A stretch of DNA of 64,000 nucleotides. Source: Chlorops oryzae. Taxonomy: Eukaryota; Arthropoda; Insecta; Diptera; Chloropidae. Position 1 is the stretch's first letter. Every line of letters begins with the position of its first letter. Where the stretch lies: the NCBI GenBank assembly GCA_020466095.1, contig CM035806.1:123218661-123282660 (forward strand), written 5' to 3'. Below the pieces are notes generated by a model. It was not told the origin of the DNA. It did not search any database and saw nothing but the letters and a program-made list of their open reading frames with translations. Shown here piece by piece: positions 11,203 to 21,525 of this stretch. Position numbers and translations under genes: made by a program.

Positions 11203-11797
11203 TTTTTATACCCGACACACTCTGTGTCGAGGGTATATTGCGTTTGTGTGGTTGTGTGTAACACCTAGAACCAGTCGAGATAGACCATACAAAATATATA
11301 TAGAAATGATCAGCGTCACCAGGAGATTCGATTTAGACATGTCCGTCCGTCCGTCTGTCCGCCTGTCCGTTTGTCTGTCTGTATACAGTTATCTTATCGA
11401 AGGAGTTGAGCTATCTTGACAAAATTTGGTTTGCGTGCTCACGGGGCATGAGTAAGAACAAGTTCGGGAATGGACCCGATCGGACCATTTTTAGGGTTAC
11501 CTCCAGTACTAGGGTCTGTCACAAAAATCCCAAAACTGCCCCAAAATCGGACTTTTTCGAAATACTTCAATGAAACTTAGAATTTGCGCGTATATTTAAG
11601 CTTCCGATTAGAATTCCGAAAAATTGGAAAAGTGGGCGTGGCAAAGGGGCGGTTTTCATAAAGAAATTAAACAAATGTCGGTACATGGGGCCCCTAATGG
11701 CCTTAAACACCTCTTGATATTAGAAATTATTTGAAGATGTGTGTCTGTGTCGGGTATTCTATTGTCAGGCTCGCCTGACTATAACACCCTTACTTGT
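11203..11797 (+). mobile_element. DINE/HINE family A, both ends present
   Basis: The 5' hairpin is at about 11212, (GTCY)n at 11340-11382, and the 3' hairpin GTCAGGCTCGCCTGAC at about 11764, followed by TATAACACCCTTACTTGTT. With about 595 bp it is internally shortened relative to 31144-32037. It has no coding capacity. Mobility would need Rep/Helicase from a Helentron elsewhere. Confidence 0.85.
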
Positions 11798-12339
11798 TTT
11801 TGTTGTTCTATTTTGCCCTCCATTGTGTGCGTTCGAAACGTAAAAACAAACAATTGTAAAAGCACTTGCCTTTGTCCCTTGGCATGGCGCTTTCTGTTCA
11901 TCCTTGTTACGACTCCTGTTGAACCGGATTGACCTCGCAAAACGAAGGCTTTTGTTTTGAGTATTTAGTCGATTACGGTGTGCCAAATAGTGGCGCAGCG
12001 CCTCAGAACTGCAATTACCAACTGACATGACATATGTATGGGCCTTAAGGCAGTATAAATGTTATTTCATAATTCTGACTGTTCGACCTGTTCTACATAT
12101 TTCACAAGAAAATATTACAAAACAGAAACAAACAAAAAAGCATAACATACAAAGTAATCTAAGCCGCGTTGTGTGCGTGTGCGCGAGTGTGTGTGCTCGA
12201 CTGTTTTTGCGTTCGGTTAAAGGTGCAAATTAATATCGTTCAAACACTTGCGGACGTATTAATTTAATGCAAATAAGTGTCCTGGGTACGCTTAAGTGTA
12301 CGTATGCGTGTGTTCATAAATATTTACCGATCTAACACA
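11798..12339. other. Possible 5' region of a host gene
   Basis: Less repetitive DNA than its surroundings. It contains a GTGTGCGTGTGCGCGAG run (12171-12200) of the sort found upstream of fly genes, then a GCGTTCGGTTAAAGG stretch and the candidate first coding exon. No TATA box or initiator could be assigned with confidence. Confidence 0.3.
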
Positions 12340-12394
12340 ATGGCATCAGAGGATGGCACGGGCGAAGACAATGGCAATCGCGTTCCCAATAAAG
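12340..12394 (+). CDS. Candidate host first coding exon (18 codons)
   Basis: An ATG in a good fly context (AACACAATGG) opens an 18-codon frame with GC-rich third positions (GGC, ACG, GAC, CGC, CCC) inside very AT-rich DNA. The peptide starts MASEDGTGEDNGN. It ends at AAAG followed by GTGAAT, a usable splice donor at 12395. Without splicing the frame stops two codons later. No downstream exon is recognisable in the window, so the intron would be long. The gene is not recognised. A chance ATG is possible, since the claim rests on codon use and one donor. Confidence 0.35.
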
Positions 12395-12399
12395 GTGAA

Positions 12400-12902
12400 T
12401 GAGCAGTTCTCGTATCTTCGTGTTTCCAGTCCAGTTTGTTGGTTTCGGTGTAAAGTAATTGACACACATGTGGGCTATAAATCAAAAATGTCTTCGCTAG
12501 TCACGTTTGAAGGAGCATAAAAGGTTGGAATATTTATGACGTCATCAATTCCTTAAAAATGTTTTCCAAGAGTCTCCTATTACTTTGAGTTTTCTGGTCT
12601 TTTTTTTTAGTCCAAAACAAACTCGAAGTTCTCGGTTAAAGCTTTCTTCAACATTGAATATGTTCGCTTTAAAATGTGAATAAATAAAATAAATTTGCAG
12701 TTTTATTTTCTTACGAAAAATGACATGACTGCACTCACTCACATTAAATTTTTATGGAATGGAATATAGAACGAGTACAAACGCGAAACTAAAATCACAA
12801 AGAAATGGTCCTGGAAACGCATGATAAGTGCAGAAAAATTCATTGGAAAGAATGCATCCTTTTATTCCAAAAAAAAGTTTTTAAAAATACTTCTCGTCTT
12901 TC
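12400..12902. other. No gene seen
   Basis: Plain AT-rich DNA. The minus frame at 12545-12742 has no domain. If the exon at 12340-12394 is real this is intron. Confidence 0.45.
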
Positions 12903-13100
12903 AATTTGAAAAATTTTTTTTCAATTGAAAAAAAATCAATTACAATTACAAGCAATTGTAATTGAATTTTCCCAATTACAATTTCAAGTAATTGTAATTC
13001 AAAATTTTTCAATTACAGTTACAAGTAATTGTAATTGAATATTCTTCAATTACCATTACAAGTAATTATAATTAAGTGTGTAATCAATTAAAATTTTGTA
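12903..13100. repeat. CAATTACAAGTAATTGTAATTG array, left
   Basis: Four to five degenerate units of a self-complementary motif, about 45 bp apart. The same array recurs at 15350-15590. Both are bordered on the inner side by CCAGGTCTG in mirrored orientation (13112 and 15334), so they look like subterminal regions of one element. Confidence 0.65.
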
Positions 13101-13372
13101 ATTGGACTGGCCAGGTCTGTTATAAAGGTATAACGTTTGCATTAACGCATAGACTTTGAAAACTATTATCTTATTTTATTTGGAATGGAACTAACTTTAA
13201 ATAAAACGCGATCTCATTTTCAGAGGCCGCTAAAACACAAAACGTCATGCATTTTTTTTCAAAAATATGCATTTGCTAAGGTATAAAGGTCCACAGATTC
13301 TTATTTTCTTGACTGTCCTTGGAAATACGCGATCGCGTAAATTTTTAACTTTAATTACACAGGTATACAAGG

Positions 13373-15036
13373 TTTTGGACCAGAAAAACTGGATAGCGAC
13401 CCTATAGGAATTTTTCGTGCTGATTCCGAATCTGGTACCCGTTTTTCTCTATCACGTCAAGTTTTTGAGAAATCGTTAAATAACGGTTTTTGACATTTTT
13501 ACCTATAGTCTATGTCAATAATGAGGTCGTAGACCCTATATGCCTTAACCGATTTCAAAGTTTTTGGTACACATATGAAAGAGGAATGACAACGCAACAT
13601 ATCCTTTATACACAAATTTGGAATTGATTCAGTAACTTGGAAGCTATAGGGCAAAAAACGCGATGCTGATTTCCAATTTTTAGCGATTTTGTTTAAAAAC
13701 TTGAAATTCAAATGGTTATAATTTCCGAACCAAGGCTGGTATTCCAGGTCTTAATACTTTGAATGAAAGAACAATCAATTGAAAAAGTTTTGAGCCTAAA
13801 ACAAAAAAAAATCCGTTGCGTCGTTCTAATTTTATGAGGATTTTCGCTGAAAATGACAAAAACGAATTTTTATTTTTGGTATATTCTTCGCTCGTTCATA
13901 TGTATATTTCAGTTCGAATTGTGTATGTTGGTAAAACTGGCTTAAAAAACATAAAACTTAAATTCTATTTTAAACCTATCTTTAAAGCTAAAACCAATTT
14001 AAACTTTAAAAATGAACAGAATTTGAACTGAGCCTTTTGTATTGTTTACTATCTGTTTCGCGTATAAGGGACCAGCAATAGTCACTCAACATTCCTTCAT
14101 CCCAAAAGCCCTTATAATTTTTTTCAATCCTCTGTAGGTCCTGGTGAATGCGCTCTTCTTGTTCGTCGCTAGTTTTGCCCAAGTTTTCGGGGAAGAAATC
14201 CAAATGTGAGTGGAGAAAATGTATTTTTAGTGACATCCGAACTCCCATTTTTCGATAATTTTTCAAGAGTCCTCCAACTATTTTTATGTAGTTGTCGCTT
14301 TTTTTATTTCCCAAAAAATGTTGAGTGACTATTGCTGGTCCCTTATACGCGAAACAGATAGTAAACAATACAAAAGGCTCAGTTCAAATTCTGTTCATTT
14401 TTAAAGTTTAAATTGGTTTTAGCTTTACAGATAGGTTTAAAATAGAATTTAAGTTTTATGTTTTTTAAGCCAGTTTTACCAACATACACAATTCGAACTG
14501 AAATATACATATGAACGAGCGAAGAATATACCAAAAATAAAAATTCGTTTTTGTCATTTTCAGCGAAAATCCTCATAAAATTAGAACGACGCAACGGATT
14601 TTTTTTGTTTTAGGCTCAAAACTTTTTCAATTGATTGTTCTTTCATTCAAAGTATTAAGACCTGGAATACCAGCCTTGGTTCGGAAATTATAACCATTTG
14701 AATTTCAAGTTTTTAAACAAAATCGCTAAAAATTGGAAATCAGCATCGCGTTTTTTGCCCTATAGCTTCCAAGTTACTGAATCAATTCCAAATTTGTGTA
14801 TAAAGGATATGTTGCGTTGTCATTCCTCTTTCATATGAGTACCAAAAACTTTGAAATCGGTTAAGGCATATAGGGTCTACGACCTCATTATTGACATAGA
14901 CTATAGGTAAAAATGTCAAAAACCGTTATTTAACGATTTCTCAAAAACTTGACGTGATAGAGAAAAACGGGTACCAGATTCGGAATCAGCACACAAAATT
15001 CCTATAGGGTCGCTATCCAGTTTTTCTGGTCCAAAA
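13373..15036. mobile_element. 1.66-kb near-perfect palindromic element
   Basis: Arms 13373-14093 and 14317-15036 (about 720 bp each) are near-identical reverse complements. The outer limits are TTTTGGACCAGAAAAACTGG and its complement. A unique spacer of about 224 bp lies between. Each arm carries an identical 71-residue frame (13816-14031 + and 14379-14594 -), differing at a single residue, which is a consequence of the duplication. The spacer holds the core of a conserved ORF. Structure suggests a foldback DNA element or a recent inverted duplication. Arm identity implies young age or gene conversion. Confidence 0.85.
14006..14368 (-). pseudogene. HSHLDFFPEN-type conserved arthropod repeat protein, core
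   Basis: A 120-residue frame whose middle part has SLKIHFLHSHLDFFPENLG, then SDEQEERIHQD and a DYCW motif near residue 100. I recognise this block from a very common multi-copy ORF of arthropod genomes, usually uncharacterised and thought to be transposon-borne. Its acidic and His residues would fit a nuclease or transposase core, which is inference. The frame starts in the right palindrome arm, crosses the 224-bp spacer and ends in the left arm. First and last residues are therefore arm sequence. It is much shorter than full-length relatives, and no N-terminal half is visible. Confidence 0.55.
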
Positions 15037-15349
15037 GTTGGCCTTTATTTGTAAACTTGTGTTATTGACCATAATATCATTAGTGTATACATATTTGGGA
15101 CTGTCCATTAATTATGTATGGGAACAGTTGAGCAGCGTAGAGACTAATCAGATAGTGATGGGTTCAAAGACTATGCAGACTTGCGTTCTATGCGGGTTTT
15201 TAAATATCGTTTGTCCTCACCTACTCCCTGAGACGCTCTGGTGTTCAAAAGCCATCCAGACTTGTTGGTTGTATTCCCTCTATCTTTCTCAAATGGAATT
15301 GGGATCGACTTCGGCGGGGACTATTAAGCAGACCTGGCCTGAAGCAATT
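15037..15349. other. No gene seen
   Basis: Unique sequence between the palindrome and the right AATTGTAATT array. An open frame (15038-15364 +) of 108 residues is Leu/Cys-rich and shows no domain. It is not a mirror of 13110-13372, so the palindrome sits inside a larger asymmetric unit. Confidence 0.4.
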
Positions 15350-15590
15350 ACATTTCGTAATTGATTACACACTCAATTACAATTACTCGGAATTGTAATT
15401 GAAAATTTTCCAATAAAAAAAATTTCAATTGATATTGAAAGATCTCCATTTTAATTACAAGTAATTGTAATTGAATTTTCTCAACCAAAATTACATGTAA
15501 TGTAATTGAATTTTCTCAATTTCAAGTAGGTACATGTAATTGTACTTGAAAGTTTTCCAAATACAAGTAATTGTAATTGAAACACCTCAA
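15350..15590. repeat. CAATTACAAGTAATTGTAATTG array, right
   Basis: Four to five degenerate copies of the self-complementary motif, counterpart of 12903-13100. Probably subterminal binding-site repeats. Confidence 0.6.
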
Positions 15591-16319
15591 ACACCTGTAG
15601 AAATTTGAGCAGAATCTCGATAAGAGAGTTTATTTTTTTTTTCGTTTAAACCATAATTTGTTCAAATCGGATGATGCATTATTAAAGTTATGCTCGAAAA
15701 AGCTGCAATATCCTCTTTAAAATAATTTTTTTTTTTCAAAAACTAATATTTTTTTAAACTATGTTATTTATATAACATTAGATCATAATTAAAAAAAGTA
15801 AGGGTGTTATAGTCAGACGAGCCTGACGATAAAATACCCGACACATGCACACATGTTTAAATAATTTTTGAACCACGCCCAGAAAACAGGACCACTAAGC
15901 AGTGGCGGATTTAAGGAAAAAGGCCCAGTGGGCAAAATTTCTTCAGGCCAAATACACCCCCCCCCCCCCCCTATACACACACACAAAATTATGTTGTGTC
16001 AGGTGTTCCATGGAAAGTAAAAGCTATATGTTTTGAGAATTTAATGAATATAAAAATGTTTTCATTTATTAATCGAGCATTATAAAAATTGTATTCTTTT
16101 TTACATACAGCCCGATTCTAAATATTCTCGGGGAATTGACTTGTTTTGAGAGCAAAACTCTCATTTTTGAATACACGATGGCAGGAAAATAATAGGAATG
16201 GGTGTTGGATTCATTTCAATGAATTTACTATCCTTATCTATTCAAAAATGGAGAACTTAAACCTCGTGAAAAGGAATTTGTTCCCCAGGAATATTTAGAA
16301 TCGGGCTGATAGAGAAAAT

Positions 16320-16610
16320 TTACATGTTTTTGAAACCTCTTCTCGCTTTCTTCTCCGCAAAAACTTCGATGGTTGCACCCAGATCAATTTGATTGGCGAC
16401 TTGCTGTTCGATGAAAAGTATGCTGAAATCGTCCAATGCTTCTGCACTCATTGTAGAACGTTGACGATCTTTGACTCTCTTCAATGAACTCATTGTTCGT
16501 TCGGCGCTGGCAGTGCTGACGGGAAGGGTCAAGAATAAACGCAATAAACTGCAGCACTCCGGGAAACTGCTGATCAAATTTTTTTCAACGACGAAGTTCA
16601 AATACTGCAA
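16320..16610 (-). pseudogene. hAT transposase C-terminal dimerisation domain
   Basis: A 96-residue frame. Residues about 20-65 hold the hAT C-terminal signature: LLRLFLTLPVSTASAERTMS, then LK, RSTM and a Leu-rich helix. This part lets hAT transposases pair and would carry the last catalytic Glu region upstream, which is missing. There is no BED finger and no catalytic core. It is a remnant of an autonomous parent that could only be mobilised in trans. Confidence 0.8.
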
Positions 16611-17175
16611 TGGACTATGCTTGGAAGAATCTTGTTCTTGAGAGAAATATATATCCGCAAAACTGATTAGCTCGTACTTCAGGGCAGTTGTAAAAAAAAG
16701 TTGGATATTTCTCCATCAAATTGCACACATTTTTATATGCAAGGGGCTTTATATGCAAGGGGTTTTATATGCAAGGGGCTCTCTCCAATTCGTTCAGAAA
16801 TAAAAAACCCTATAAAAAAAGCCTCAGGAATTTTCTGAAGCTTTTTCTCAGTAATTTTGGGAGGAATCGGGTCGAAACAGGTTTGTTTGTTTTTTGGTTT
16901 CAGCAGCTAGATATAACTGTAAATAGCTAGAAAATAGCCATTTTATAGTTTTCATCGAATGGCAACTCGCTCATTCGCATTAGAAGCCAAATTCAGAAAC
17001 GTATAACAGAAGTCATCTCACTCCCACACGTGCAGAGTATTCGTTTGATTCAAGTGATCTCGTTCTTTCTACTTACGTTATAGCTTTCAACTTCTTTTAA
17101 AGCTTAAAACTCTGGGTTTAAAACTTTTGAAGCTTTTTAAGAATTTATTTTGTATATAACGTACCCCAGCCCTAA

Positions 17176-17310
17176 GGGGCCGTTCATATACATTACGTAA
17201 CGCTTTTTACTGCTCGTGTCTTAAGTCTTTGCGCTGTTTATGATAGAACTGTCGCGCAAAGACTTAGGACAAGAGCAGCAAAAAGCGTTACGTAATATAT
17301 GAACGGCCCC
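17176..17310. mobile_element. PIF/Harbinger-type MITE, 135 bp
   Basis: The ends GGGGCCGTTCATATA and their complement extend as a nearly perfect inverted repeat through ATTACGTAACGCTTTTT and CTTAAGTCTTTGCG. The flanks are TAA on both sides (17173-17175, 17311-17313), the 3-bp target of Harbinger-like elements. It sits inside the hAT element, so it is younger. A decayed relative of its core occurs near 36525-36590. Confidence 0.8.
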
Positions 17311-18084
17311 TAAACCATATTCATGTCAAAAAAAATCGAGGGTGTAACTTTCAGCAAGAGGGGGGCCCAGTGGGCAAGCGCGCTTTTGCCCACCTGTTAA
17401 ATCCGCCACTGCCACTAAGAAAGAATATTCAAGAGGTTTTTAAGGCCATTAGGGGCCCAATAAACCGACTTTTGTTAAATTTCTTTATGAAAACAGCCCC
17501 TTTTCCACGCCCACTTTTCCATTTTTTTTTCGCAATCCTAATCGGAGGCTTAAATATGCGCTCAAATTCTAAGTTTCATTGAAATATTTTGAAAAAGTCA
17601 GATTTTGAGGCAGTTTTGGGATTTTTGTGACAGACCCTAGTACTGGAGGTAAGTTTTTGGGAGGATGTTAATGGCTACAAGGGAAGCATAAGTGCCGAAT
17701 TTCGTTCAAGTCCCATTTGAATTTCGGGTGTAGGGGACAATTTTTGAAAAACGACTTTCTGCCACGCCCACTTTATATTTTTGGAAATCGTTTTACTTGC
17801 CTTGAAACATGTTCAAATTCCAAATTTTATCAAAATATATTGAAAAACTTCGATTTTAGAGCAGTTTTTGTGATTTTCGTAACAGACCCTAGTACTAGAA
17901 GTACCCCTAAAAATGGTCCGATCGGGTCCAATCTCGAACTTGTTCTTACTCATGTCCCCCTTAGCAAGCATACCAAATTTCTTCAAGATAGCTCAACTCC
18001 TTCGATAAGATAACTGTATACAGGCGGACAGACAGACGAACGGACATGTCTAAATTGAATCTCCTGGTGACTTCCATGAATAAT

Positions 18085-19208
18085 TTTTATACCCGACACA
18101 CTCTGTGTCGAGGGTATATTGCGTTTGTGTGGTTGTGTGTAACACCCAGAACCATTCGATATAGACCCTACAAAATATATATAGAAATGATCAGCGTCAC
18201 CAGGAGATTCGATTTAGACATGTCCGTCCGTCTGTCTGTCCGTCTGTCCGTCTGTCTGTATACAGTTATCTTATCGAACGAGTTGAGCTATCTTGACAAA
18301 ATTTGGTATGCGTGCTCACGGGGACATGAGTAAGAACAAGTTCGAGAATGGACCCGATCGGATCATTTTTAGGGGTACCTCCAGTACTAGGGTCTGTTAC
18401 GAAAATCACAAAAACTGCTCTAAAATCAGAGTTTTTCAAGATATTTTGATGAAATTTGGTATTTGAACATATTTAAAGGCAGATAATGTGATTTCCAAAA
18501 ATTTGAAAAGTGGGCGCGGCAGAAGGGCGTTTTTTGAATATTGTCTCTTACACCCGAAATTCAAATGGGACTTGAACGAAATTTGGCAGTTATGCTTTCA
18601 TTGTAGTCGTAAACATCCTCTCCAAAAAAATTTTTTTTATAGGTCCATTATTAAGGGTACCTCCAGTACTAGTGTCTGTCAAAAAATCTCAAAACTGCCC
18701 CAAAATCGAACTTTTTTGAGATATTCCACTGAAACTTAGAATTTGAGCGTATATTAAGGCCTCCGATTAGAATTCAAAAAAATTGGAAAAGTGGGCGTGG
18801 CAAAAGGGCGGGTTTCATAAAAAAATTCAACAAAAGTCGGTATATGGGGCCCGTAATGGCCTTAAACACCTCTTGATATTAAAAATTATTTGATGATGTC
18901 GCACCCCGTCATTTAAAGAGACACAACTCAAAATTTCTCATTTTTCAGAAAACGCAAAAAAAACAAAATGCCTCACAGTGACAATCAAAGCAAGAAGAAA
19001 GGCATTACGGCTTTTTTTCGGGCTTTTATAATAGGAAAAACGGAATGGAATTTTTCCTCCAGGTAGACAGGTAACTTAGGAACAAGATCCACATCATAAC
19101 TCAAAATTCAAAGATTTTGAGATGTGTCGCTTTAGTTGCAAGGGTGCGATGTGTGTCTGTGTCGGGTATTCTATTGTAAGGCTCGTCTGACTATAACACC
19201 CTTACTTG
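18085..19208 (+). mobile_element. DINE/HINE family A, both ends, carries a MITE
   Basis: The 5' hairpin is at about 18095, (GTCY)n at 18222-18260, and the 3' hairpin with TATAACACCCTTACTTGTT ends at about 19208. A 251-bp MITE is inserted at 18899-19149; removing it restores the sequence of the copy at 11203-11797. Confidence 0.85.
18899..19149. mobile_element. TCGCACC MITE, copy 1
   Basis: Starts TCGCACCCCGTC and ends in the complement TCGCACCCTTGC, with TG on both sides. The empty site is visible in the DINE copy at about 11735. The interior aligns with copy 2 at 38912-39158. Confidence 0.75.
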
Positions 19209-20269
19209 TTAAAATATTGCTTTCATGTTAAAAAAAAGAGCTAAAATCTATGGAAAAAGTGCAATGAGATCGCCAGAGAATTAGAAAATAATAATTTTTT
19301 AGCTACTGTAATGAAAGGATGAAGGGATTTGAAGATTTTAAGCATGGAATTTCGATTAAATGATTTCAATACAGCAGTTGTAATTTAACTTGAAGATGAG
19401 ATATCAATTACTAAGAATCTTTATGCTCCCAAGAATTGTTCCGAACAAAACAATATCAAATGGATTCCAAATACCTGGAAAGTTGTCTTATATTATATCG
19501 CTTCATTGCGCTTTTGGTTAAAACAATCAACCCCGAGAAGAATGACTCCACCTACACAAAGTAAAAGAGTATTTCGCGCACAATAACTCATAGGAATGAA
19601 GAGAAAATGCCAGCAGAATATTGTGTCGTCGGTGAACAGGTCCGCGTGTCCTTCGGAGCGGACGCCTTGGTGAAATGCGCAATGCCATTTGTCCGAATAA
19701 TATCACCGCGCGACTCCTTTACAAAGGAAGTCGGAACGGCTCCTTTTTCGTGCTGATTTCATCGCGGAAGTCCGGATGATATTTTCTACTGGGTAAAGTC
19801 ATAACCTCACACACACACACGCCACACACAAACAAACACAACCGTATGTGTATACCCTGTAGAAAGAGTGGGGTCAGTTGGGCCCTAGAACTGGGAAAAA
19901 CGACTAGTTCACGAGCAGATACACGGACAGTAGAACCTAACTATTGGGATATTCAGCGAGGCGTCTACAAATCAATTTTGCTCACACAATAATCTTATAT
20001 AATTGCTGCGCTCGTGTCAGATAGGTCCGTGGCGTGGTGAAAGCGTATTTGCTCCGCAATGTGAAGGACTCGAGTTCGATTCCTGTCGCAGGCGAAAAAT
20101 TAGGAAGAATGGTAACATTCGAAAAAATCAAAAAATTTGATTGAAAAACAAGTCTTCGACAATGCTGTCACACAACTTTGCGCACAAATTTTCTCAATAT
20201 TTCTTGGCAATTTGAAACCTTTCTATTTTATTTATTAGCTTTTTATTCCTCTGAGACCCGTTTGCTATT
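19209..20269. other. No gene; GC-richer patch, (CA)n and tRNA-like module
   Basis: Contains a GC-richer block at about 19620-19800 of SINE-like character (CTTCGGAGCGGACGCC), an (AC)n run at 19808-19840 and a tRNA-like sequence at 20025-20096. No protein frame was found. Confidence 0.4.
20025..20096 (+). repeat. tRNA-like sequence (pol III promoter-like)
   Basis: An A-box-like TGGCGTGGTGAAAGCG is followed 30 bases later by a B-box GAGTTCGATTCCT, the spacing of a tRNA gene. A full cloverleaf with a proper acceptor stem could not be drawn, so it is more likely a tRNA-derived SINE head or relic than a working tRNA. Confidence 0.45.
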
Positions 20270-20668
20270 TGTTGAGTTCGATAACTGTTCAATAAGCCAG
20301 CGACACAAGAATTAACAGCGAAATCTAATTTATTTTACAAATTTAATTAACACGTCGATCGCGAAATAAACTAATCAAATATTGCGAGTGCTTTAAAACG
20401 GTTTGCTTGCTGGCTTACTTCGAACTGACTTCGTCTGCACATTTTTGGCGATGCAACAAAATAAGCGAGCAAAAAAACTTACAAAGCGTTTACACATGTA
20501 CATATGTACATGGATATAGGTTATTAGGAAGAAAAAAAATAAAGTCAAGTTCAAGGTGAGTACGGTAACTATATAGACTGATGTTAGATGCGTAAGTATG
20601 CGTATTAGAAGTGAATAGAAAAATAGATAAATGATAAATGCATAAGCAGTGGCGTGGCGGTGGTAACA
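20270..20668 (-). repeat. BEL/Pao 3' LTR, 399 bp
   Basis: On the plus strand it starts TGTTGAGTTCGATAACTG and ends GGTGGTAACA, so it has TGTT...AACA ends. It lies directly downstream (minus strand) of the polypurine tract and of the pol stop. The 5' LTR is not in the window, since the element is truncated at about 22917. Confidence 0.75.
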
Positions 20669-20681
20669 ATCCCCCTCTCGT
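20669..20681 (-). promoter_or_regulatory. Polypurine tract of the BEL/Pao element
   Basis: On the minus strand it reads CGAGAGGGGGAT immediately before TGTTACC of the LTR. This is the expected primer site for plus-strand DNA synthesis in LTR retrotransposons. Confidence 0.7.
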
Positions 20682-20688
20682 AAGCGAA

Positions 20689-21516
20689 TCACGTATCCAT
20701 GAGCTTGCCATCCTTTACTTTGCCAACGTCCAGGATTGCTACTTTTGTTACAGGCCTTTCATATGAGCTGGTGCTAGTCTTAATTTTGACGCGTCGAACT
20801 TGACCATCTTTGGCCGGAAAAGTTCCGGTTATGATTCCCTTTGGCCAACTGTTGCGAGGAAGTGTTTCGTCTACGATGATGGCGATGTCTCCGATGGACG
20901 GAGGTTTCACTTTGTCAAACCACTTGCTTCGTTTTACCAACATTGGACCGTATCCCCGCACCCATCGTTTCCAGAAGTGATTTGCGAATTTCTGAGCTTG
21001 GCACCATCGCTCTCTCAGGTCACGACCAAACTCACATAGCGGCTTGTGCCCGCTTACGGATCCCAACAGCAAGTGATTCGGAGTCAGAGCGTCATCCTCC
21101 GCTGCGTCGAGAGTTACGAAAGTCAGTGGGCGAGAATTGATAATGAGTTCCGCTTCACACAGAGCGCATCGGAGAGACTCATCATTGAACTTGAACGACG
21201 GACATATAGCATGTAGAACTGTCTTCACCGAAGGAATCAGTCGTTCCCAAGCGCCGCCCATATGTGGAGCCGCCGGAGGGTTAAAGCGCCATTTGATGTC
21301 CTCATGCCTTGTGGAAACATGGTACAGATCGAGATTCTGTTTTTCTGCACGAAGAATTTTCTCGACAGCCTTAAAGTTCGTGCCATTGTCTGTGTATATT
21401 TTCGTTGGTGAGCCGCGGCGGCTGTTGAAATTCTCTATGCACATTATGTACGAAGTGGCGTCAAGACTGTGTGCGACTTCTACGTGTATGGCCCGGATCG
21501 TCAGACATGTAAGCAA
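20689..21516 (-). pseudogene. BEL/Pao integrase core and C-terminal domain
   Basis: 275 residues. The retroviral integrase core has YTDNGTNF with the second catalytic Asp (about residue 43) and PHMGGAWERL with the catalytic Glu (about 90). The first catalytic Asp (GIDFFGPF) lies in the upstream frame at 21526-22170, so one frameshift at about 21520 splits the core. Residues about 180-270 are the BEL/Pao-type C-terminal domain (DUF5641), with WPKG and VKIKT. The frame ends 20 bases before the polypurine tract, as expected for pol. It would join element DNA to the genome; it is inactive here. Confidence 0.85.
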
Positions 21517-21525
21517 GACACCCCA

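Larger units (their letters stand above)
15900..17411 (-). mobile_element. hAT element, internally deleted, 1512 bp
   Basis: The TIR CAGTGGCGGATTTAA is present at both ends. The element is flanked by identical CCACTAAG (15892-15899 and 17412-17419), the 8-bp duplication typical of hAT. It interrupts a DINE copy. Only the C-terminal dimerisation part of the transposase remains (16320-16610). A 135-bp MITE has inserted into it at 17176-17310. Confidence 0.9.
15797..18083 (-). mobile_element. DINE/HINE family A, split by a hAT insertion
   Basis: The inverted 3' terminus and hairpin GTCAGACGAGCCTGAC lie at 15797-15830. The body is interrupted at 15899 and resumes at 17412 after a perfect 8-bp TSD, continuing to about 18083 with (GTCY)n near 18023-18045. 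The 5' hairpin is missing, and another copy starts at 18085 in the opposite direction. Confidence 0.8.

Noticed and set aside
10023..11419. Open frames with VRLSVRLSV or RRTDRRTD repeats in the DINE copies
   Set aside because: They are translations of the (GTCY)n tract and conserved DINE body, occur on both strands and have no protein domain.
19620..19800. Same SINE family as the loop at 42200-42580
   Set aside because: Only a short CTGGGT-type stretch and general GC-rich character are shared; not enough for a family call.
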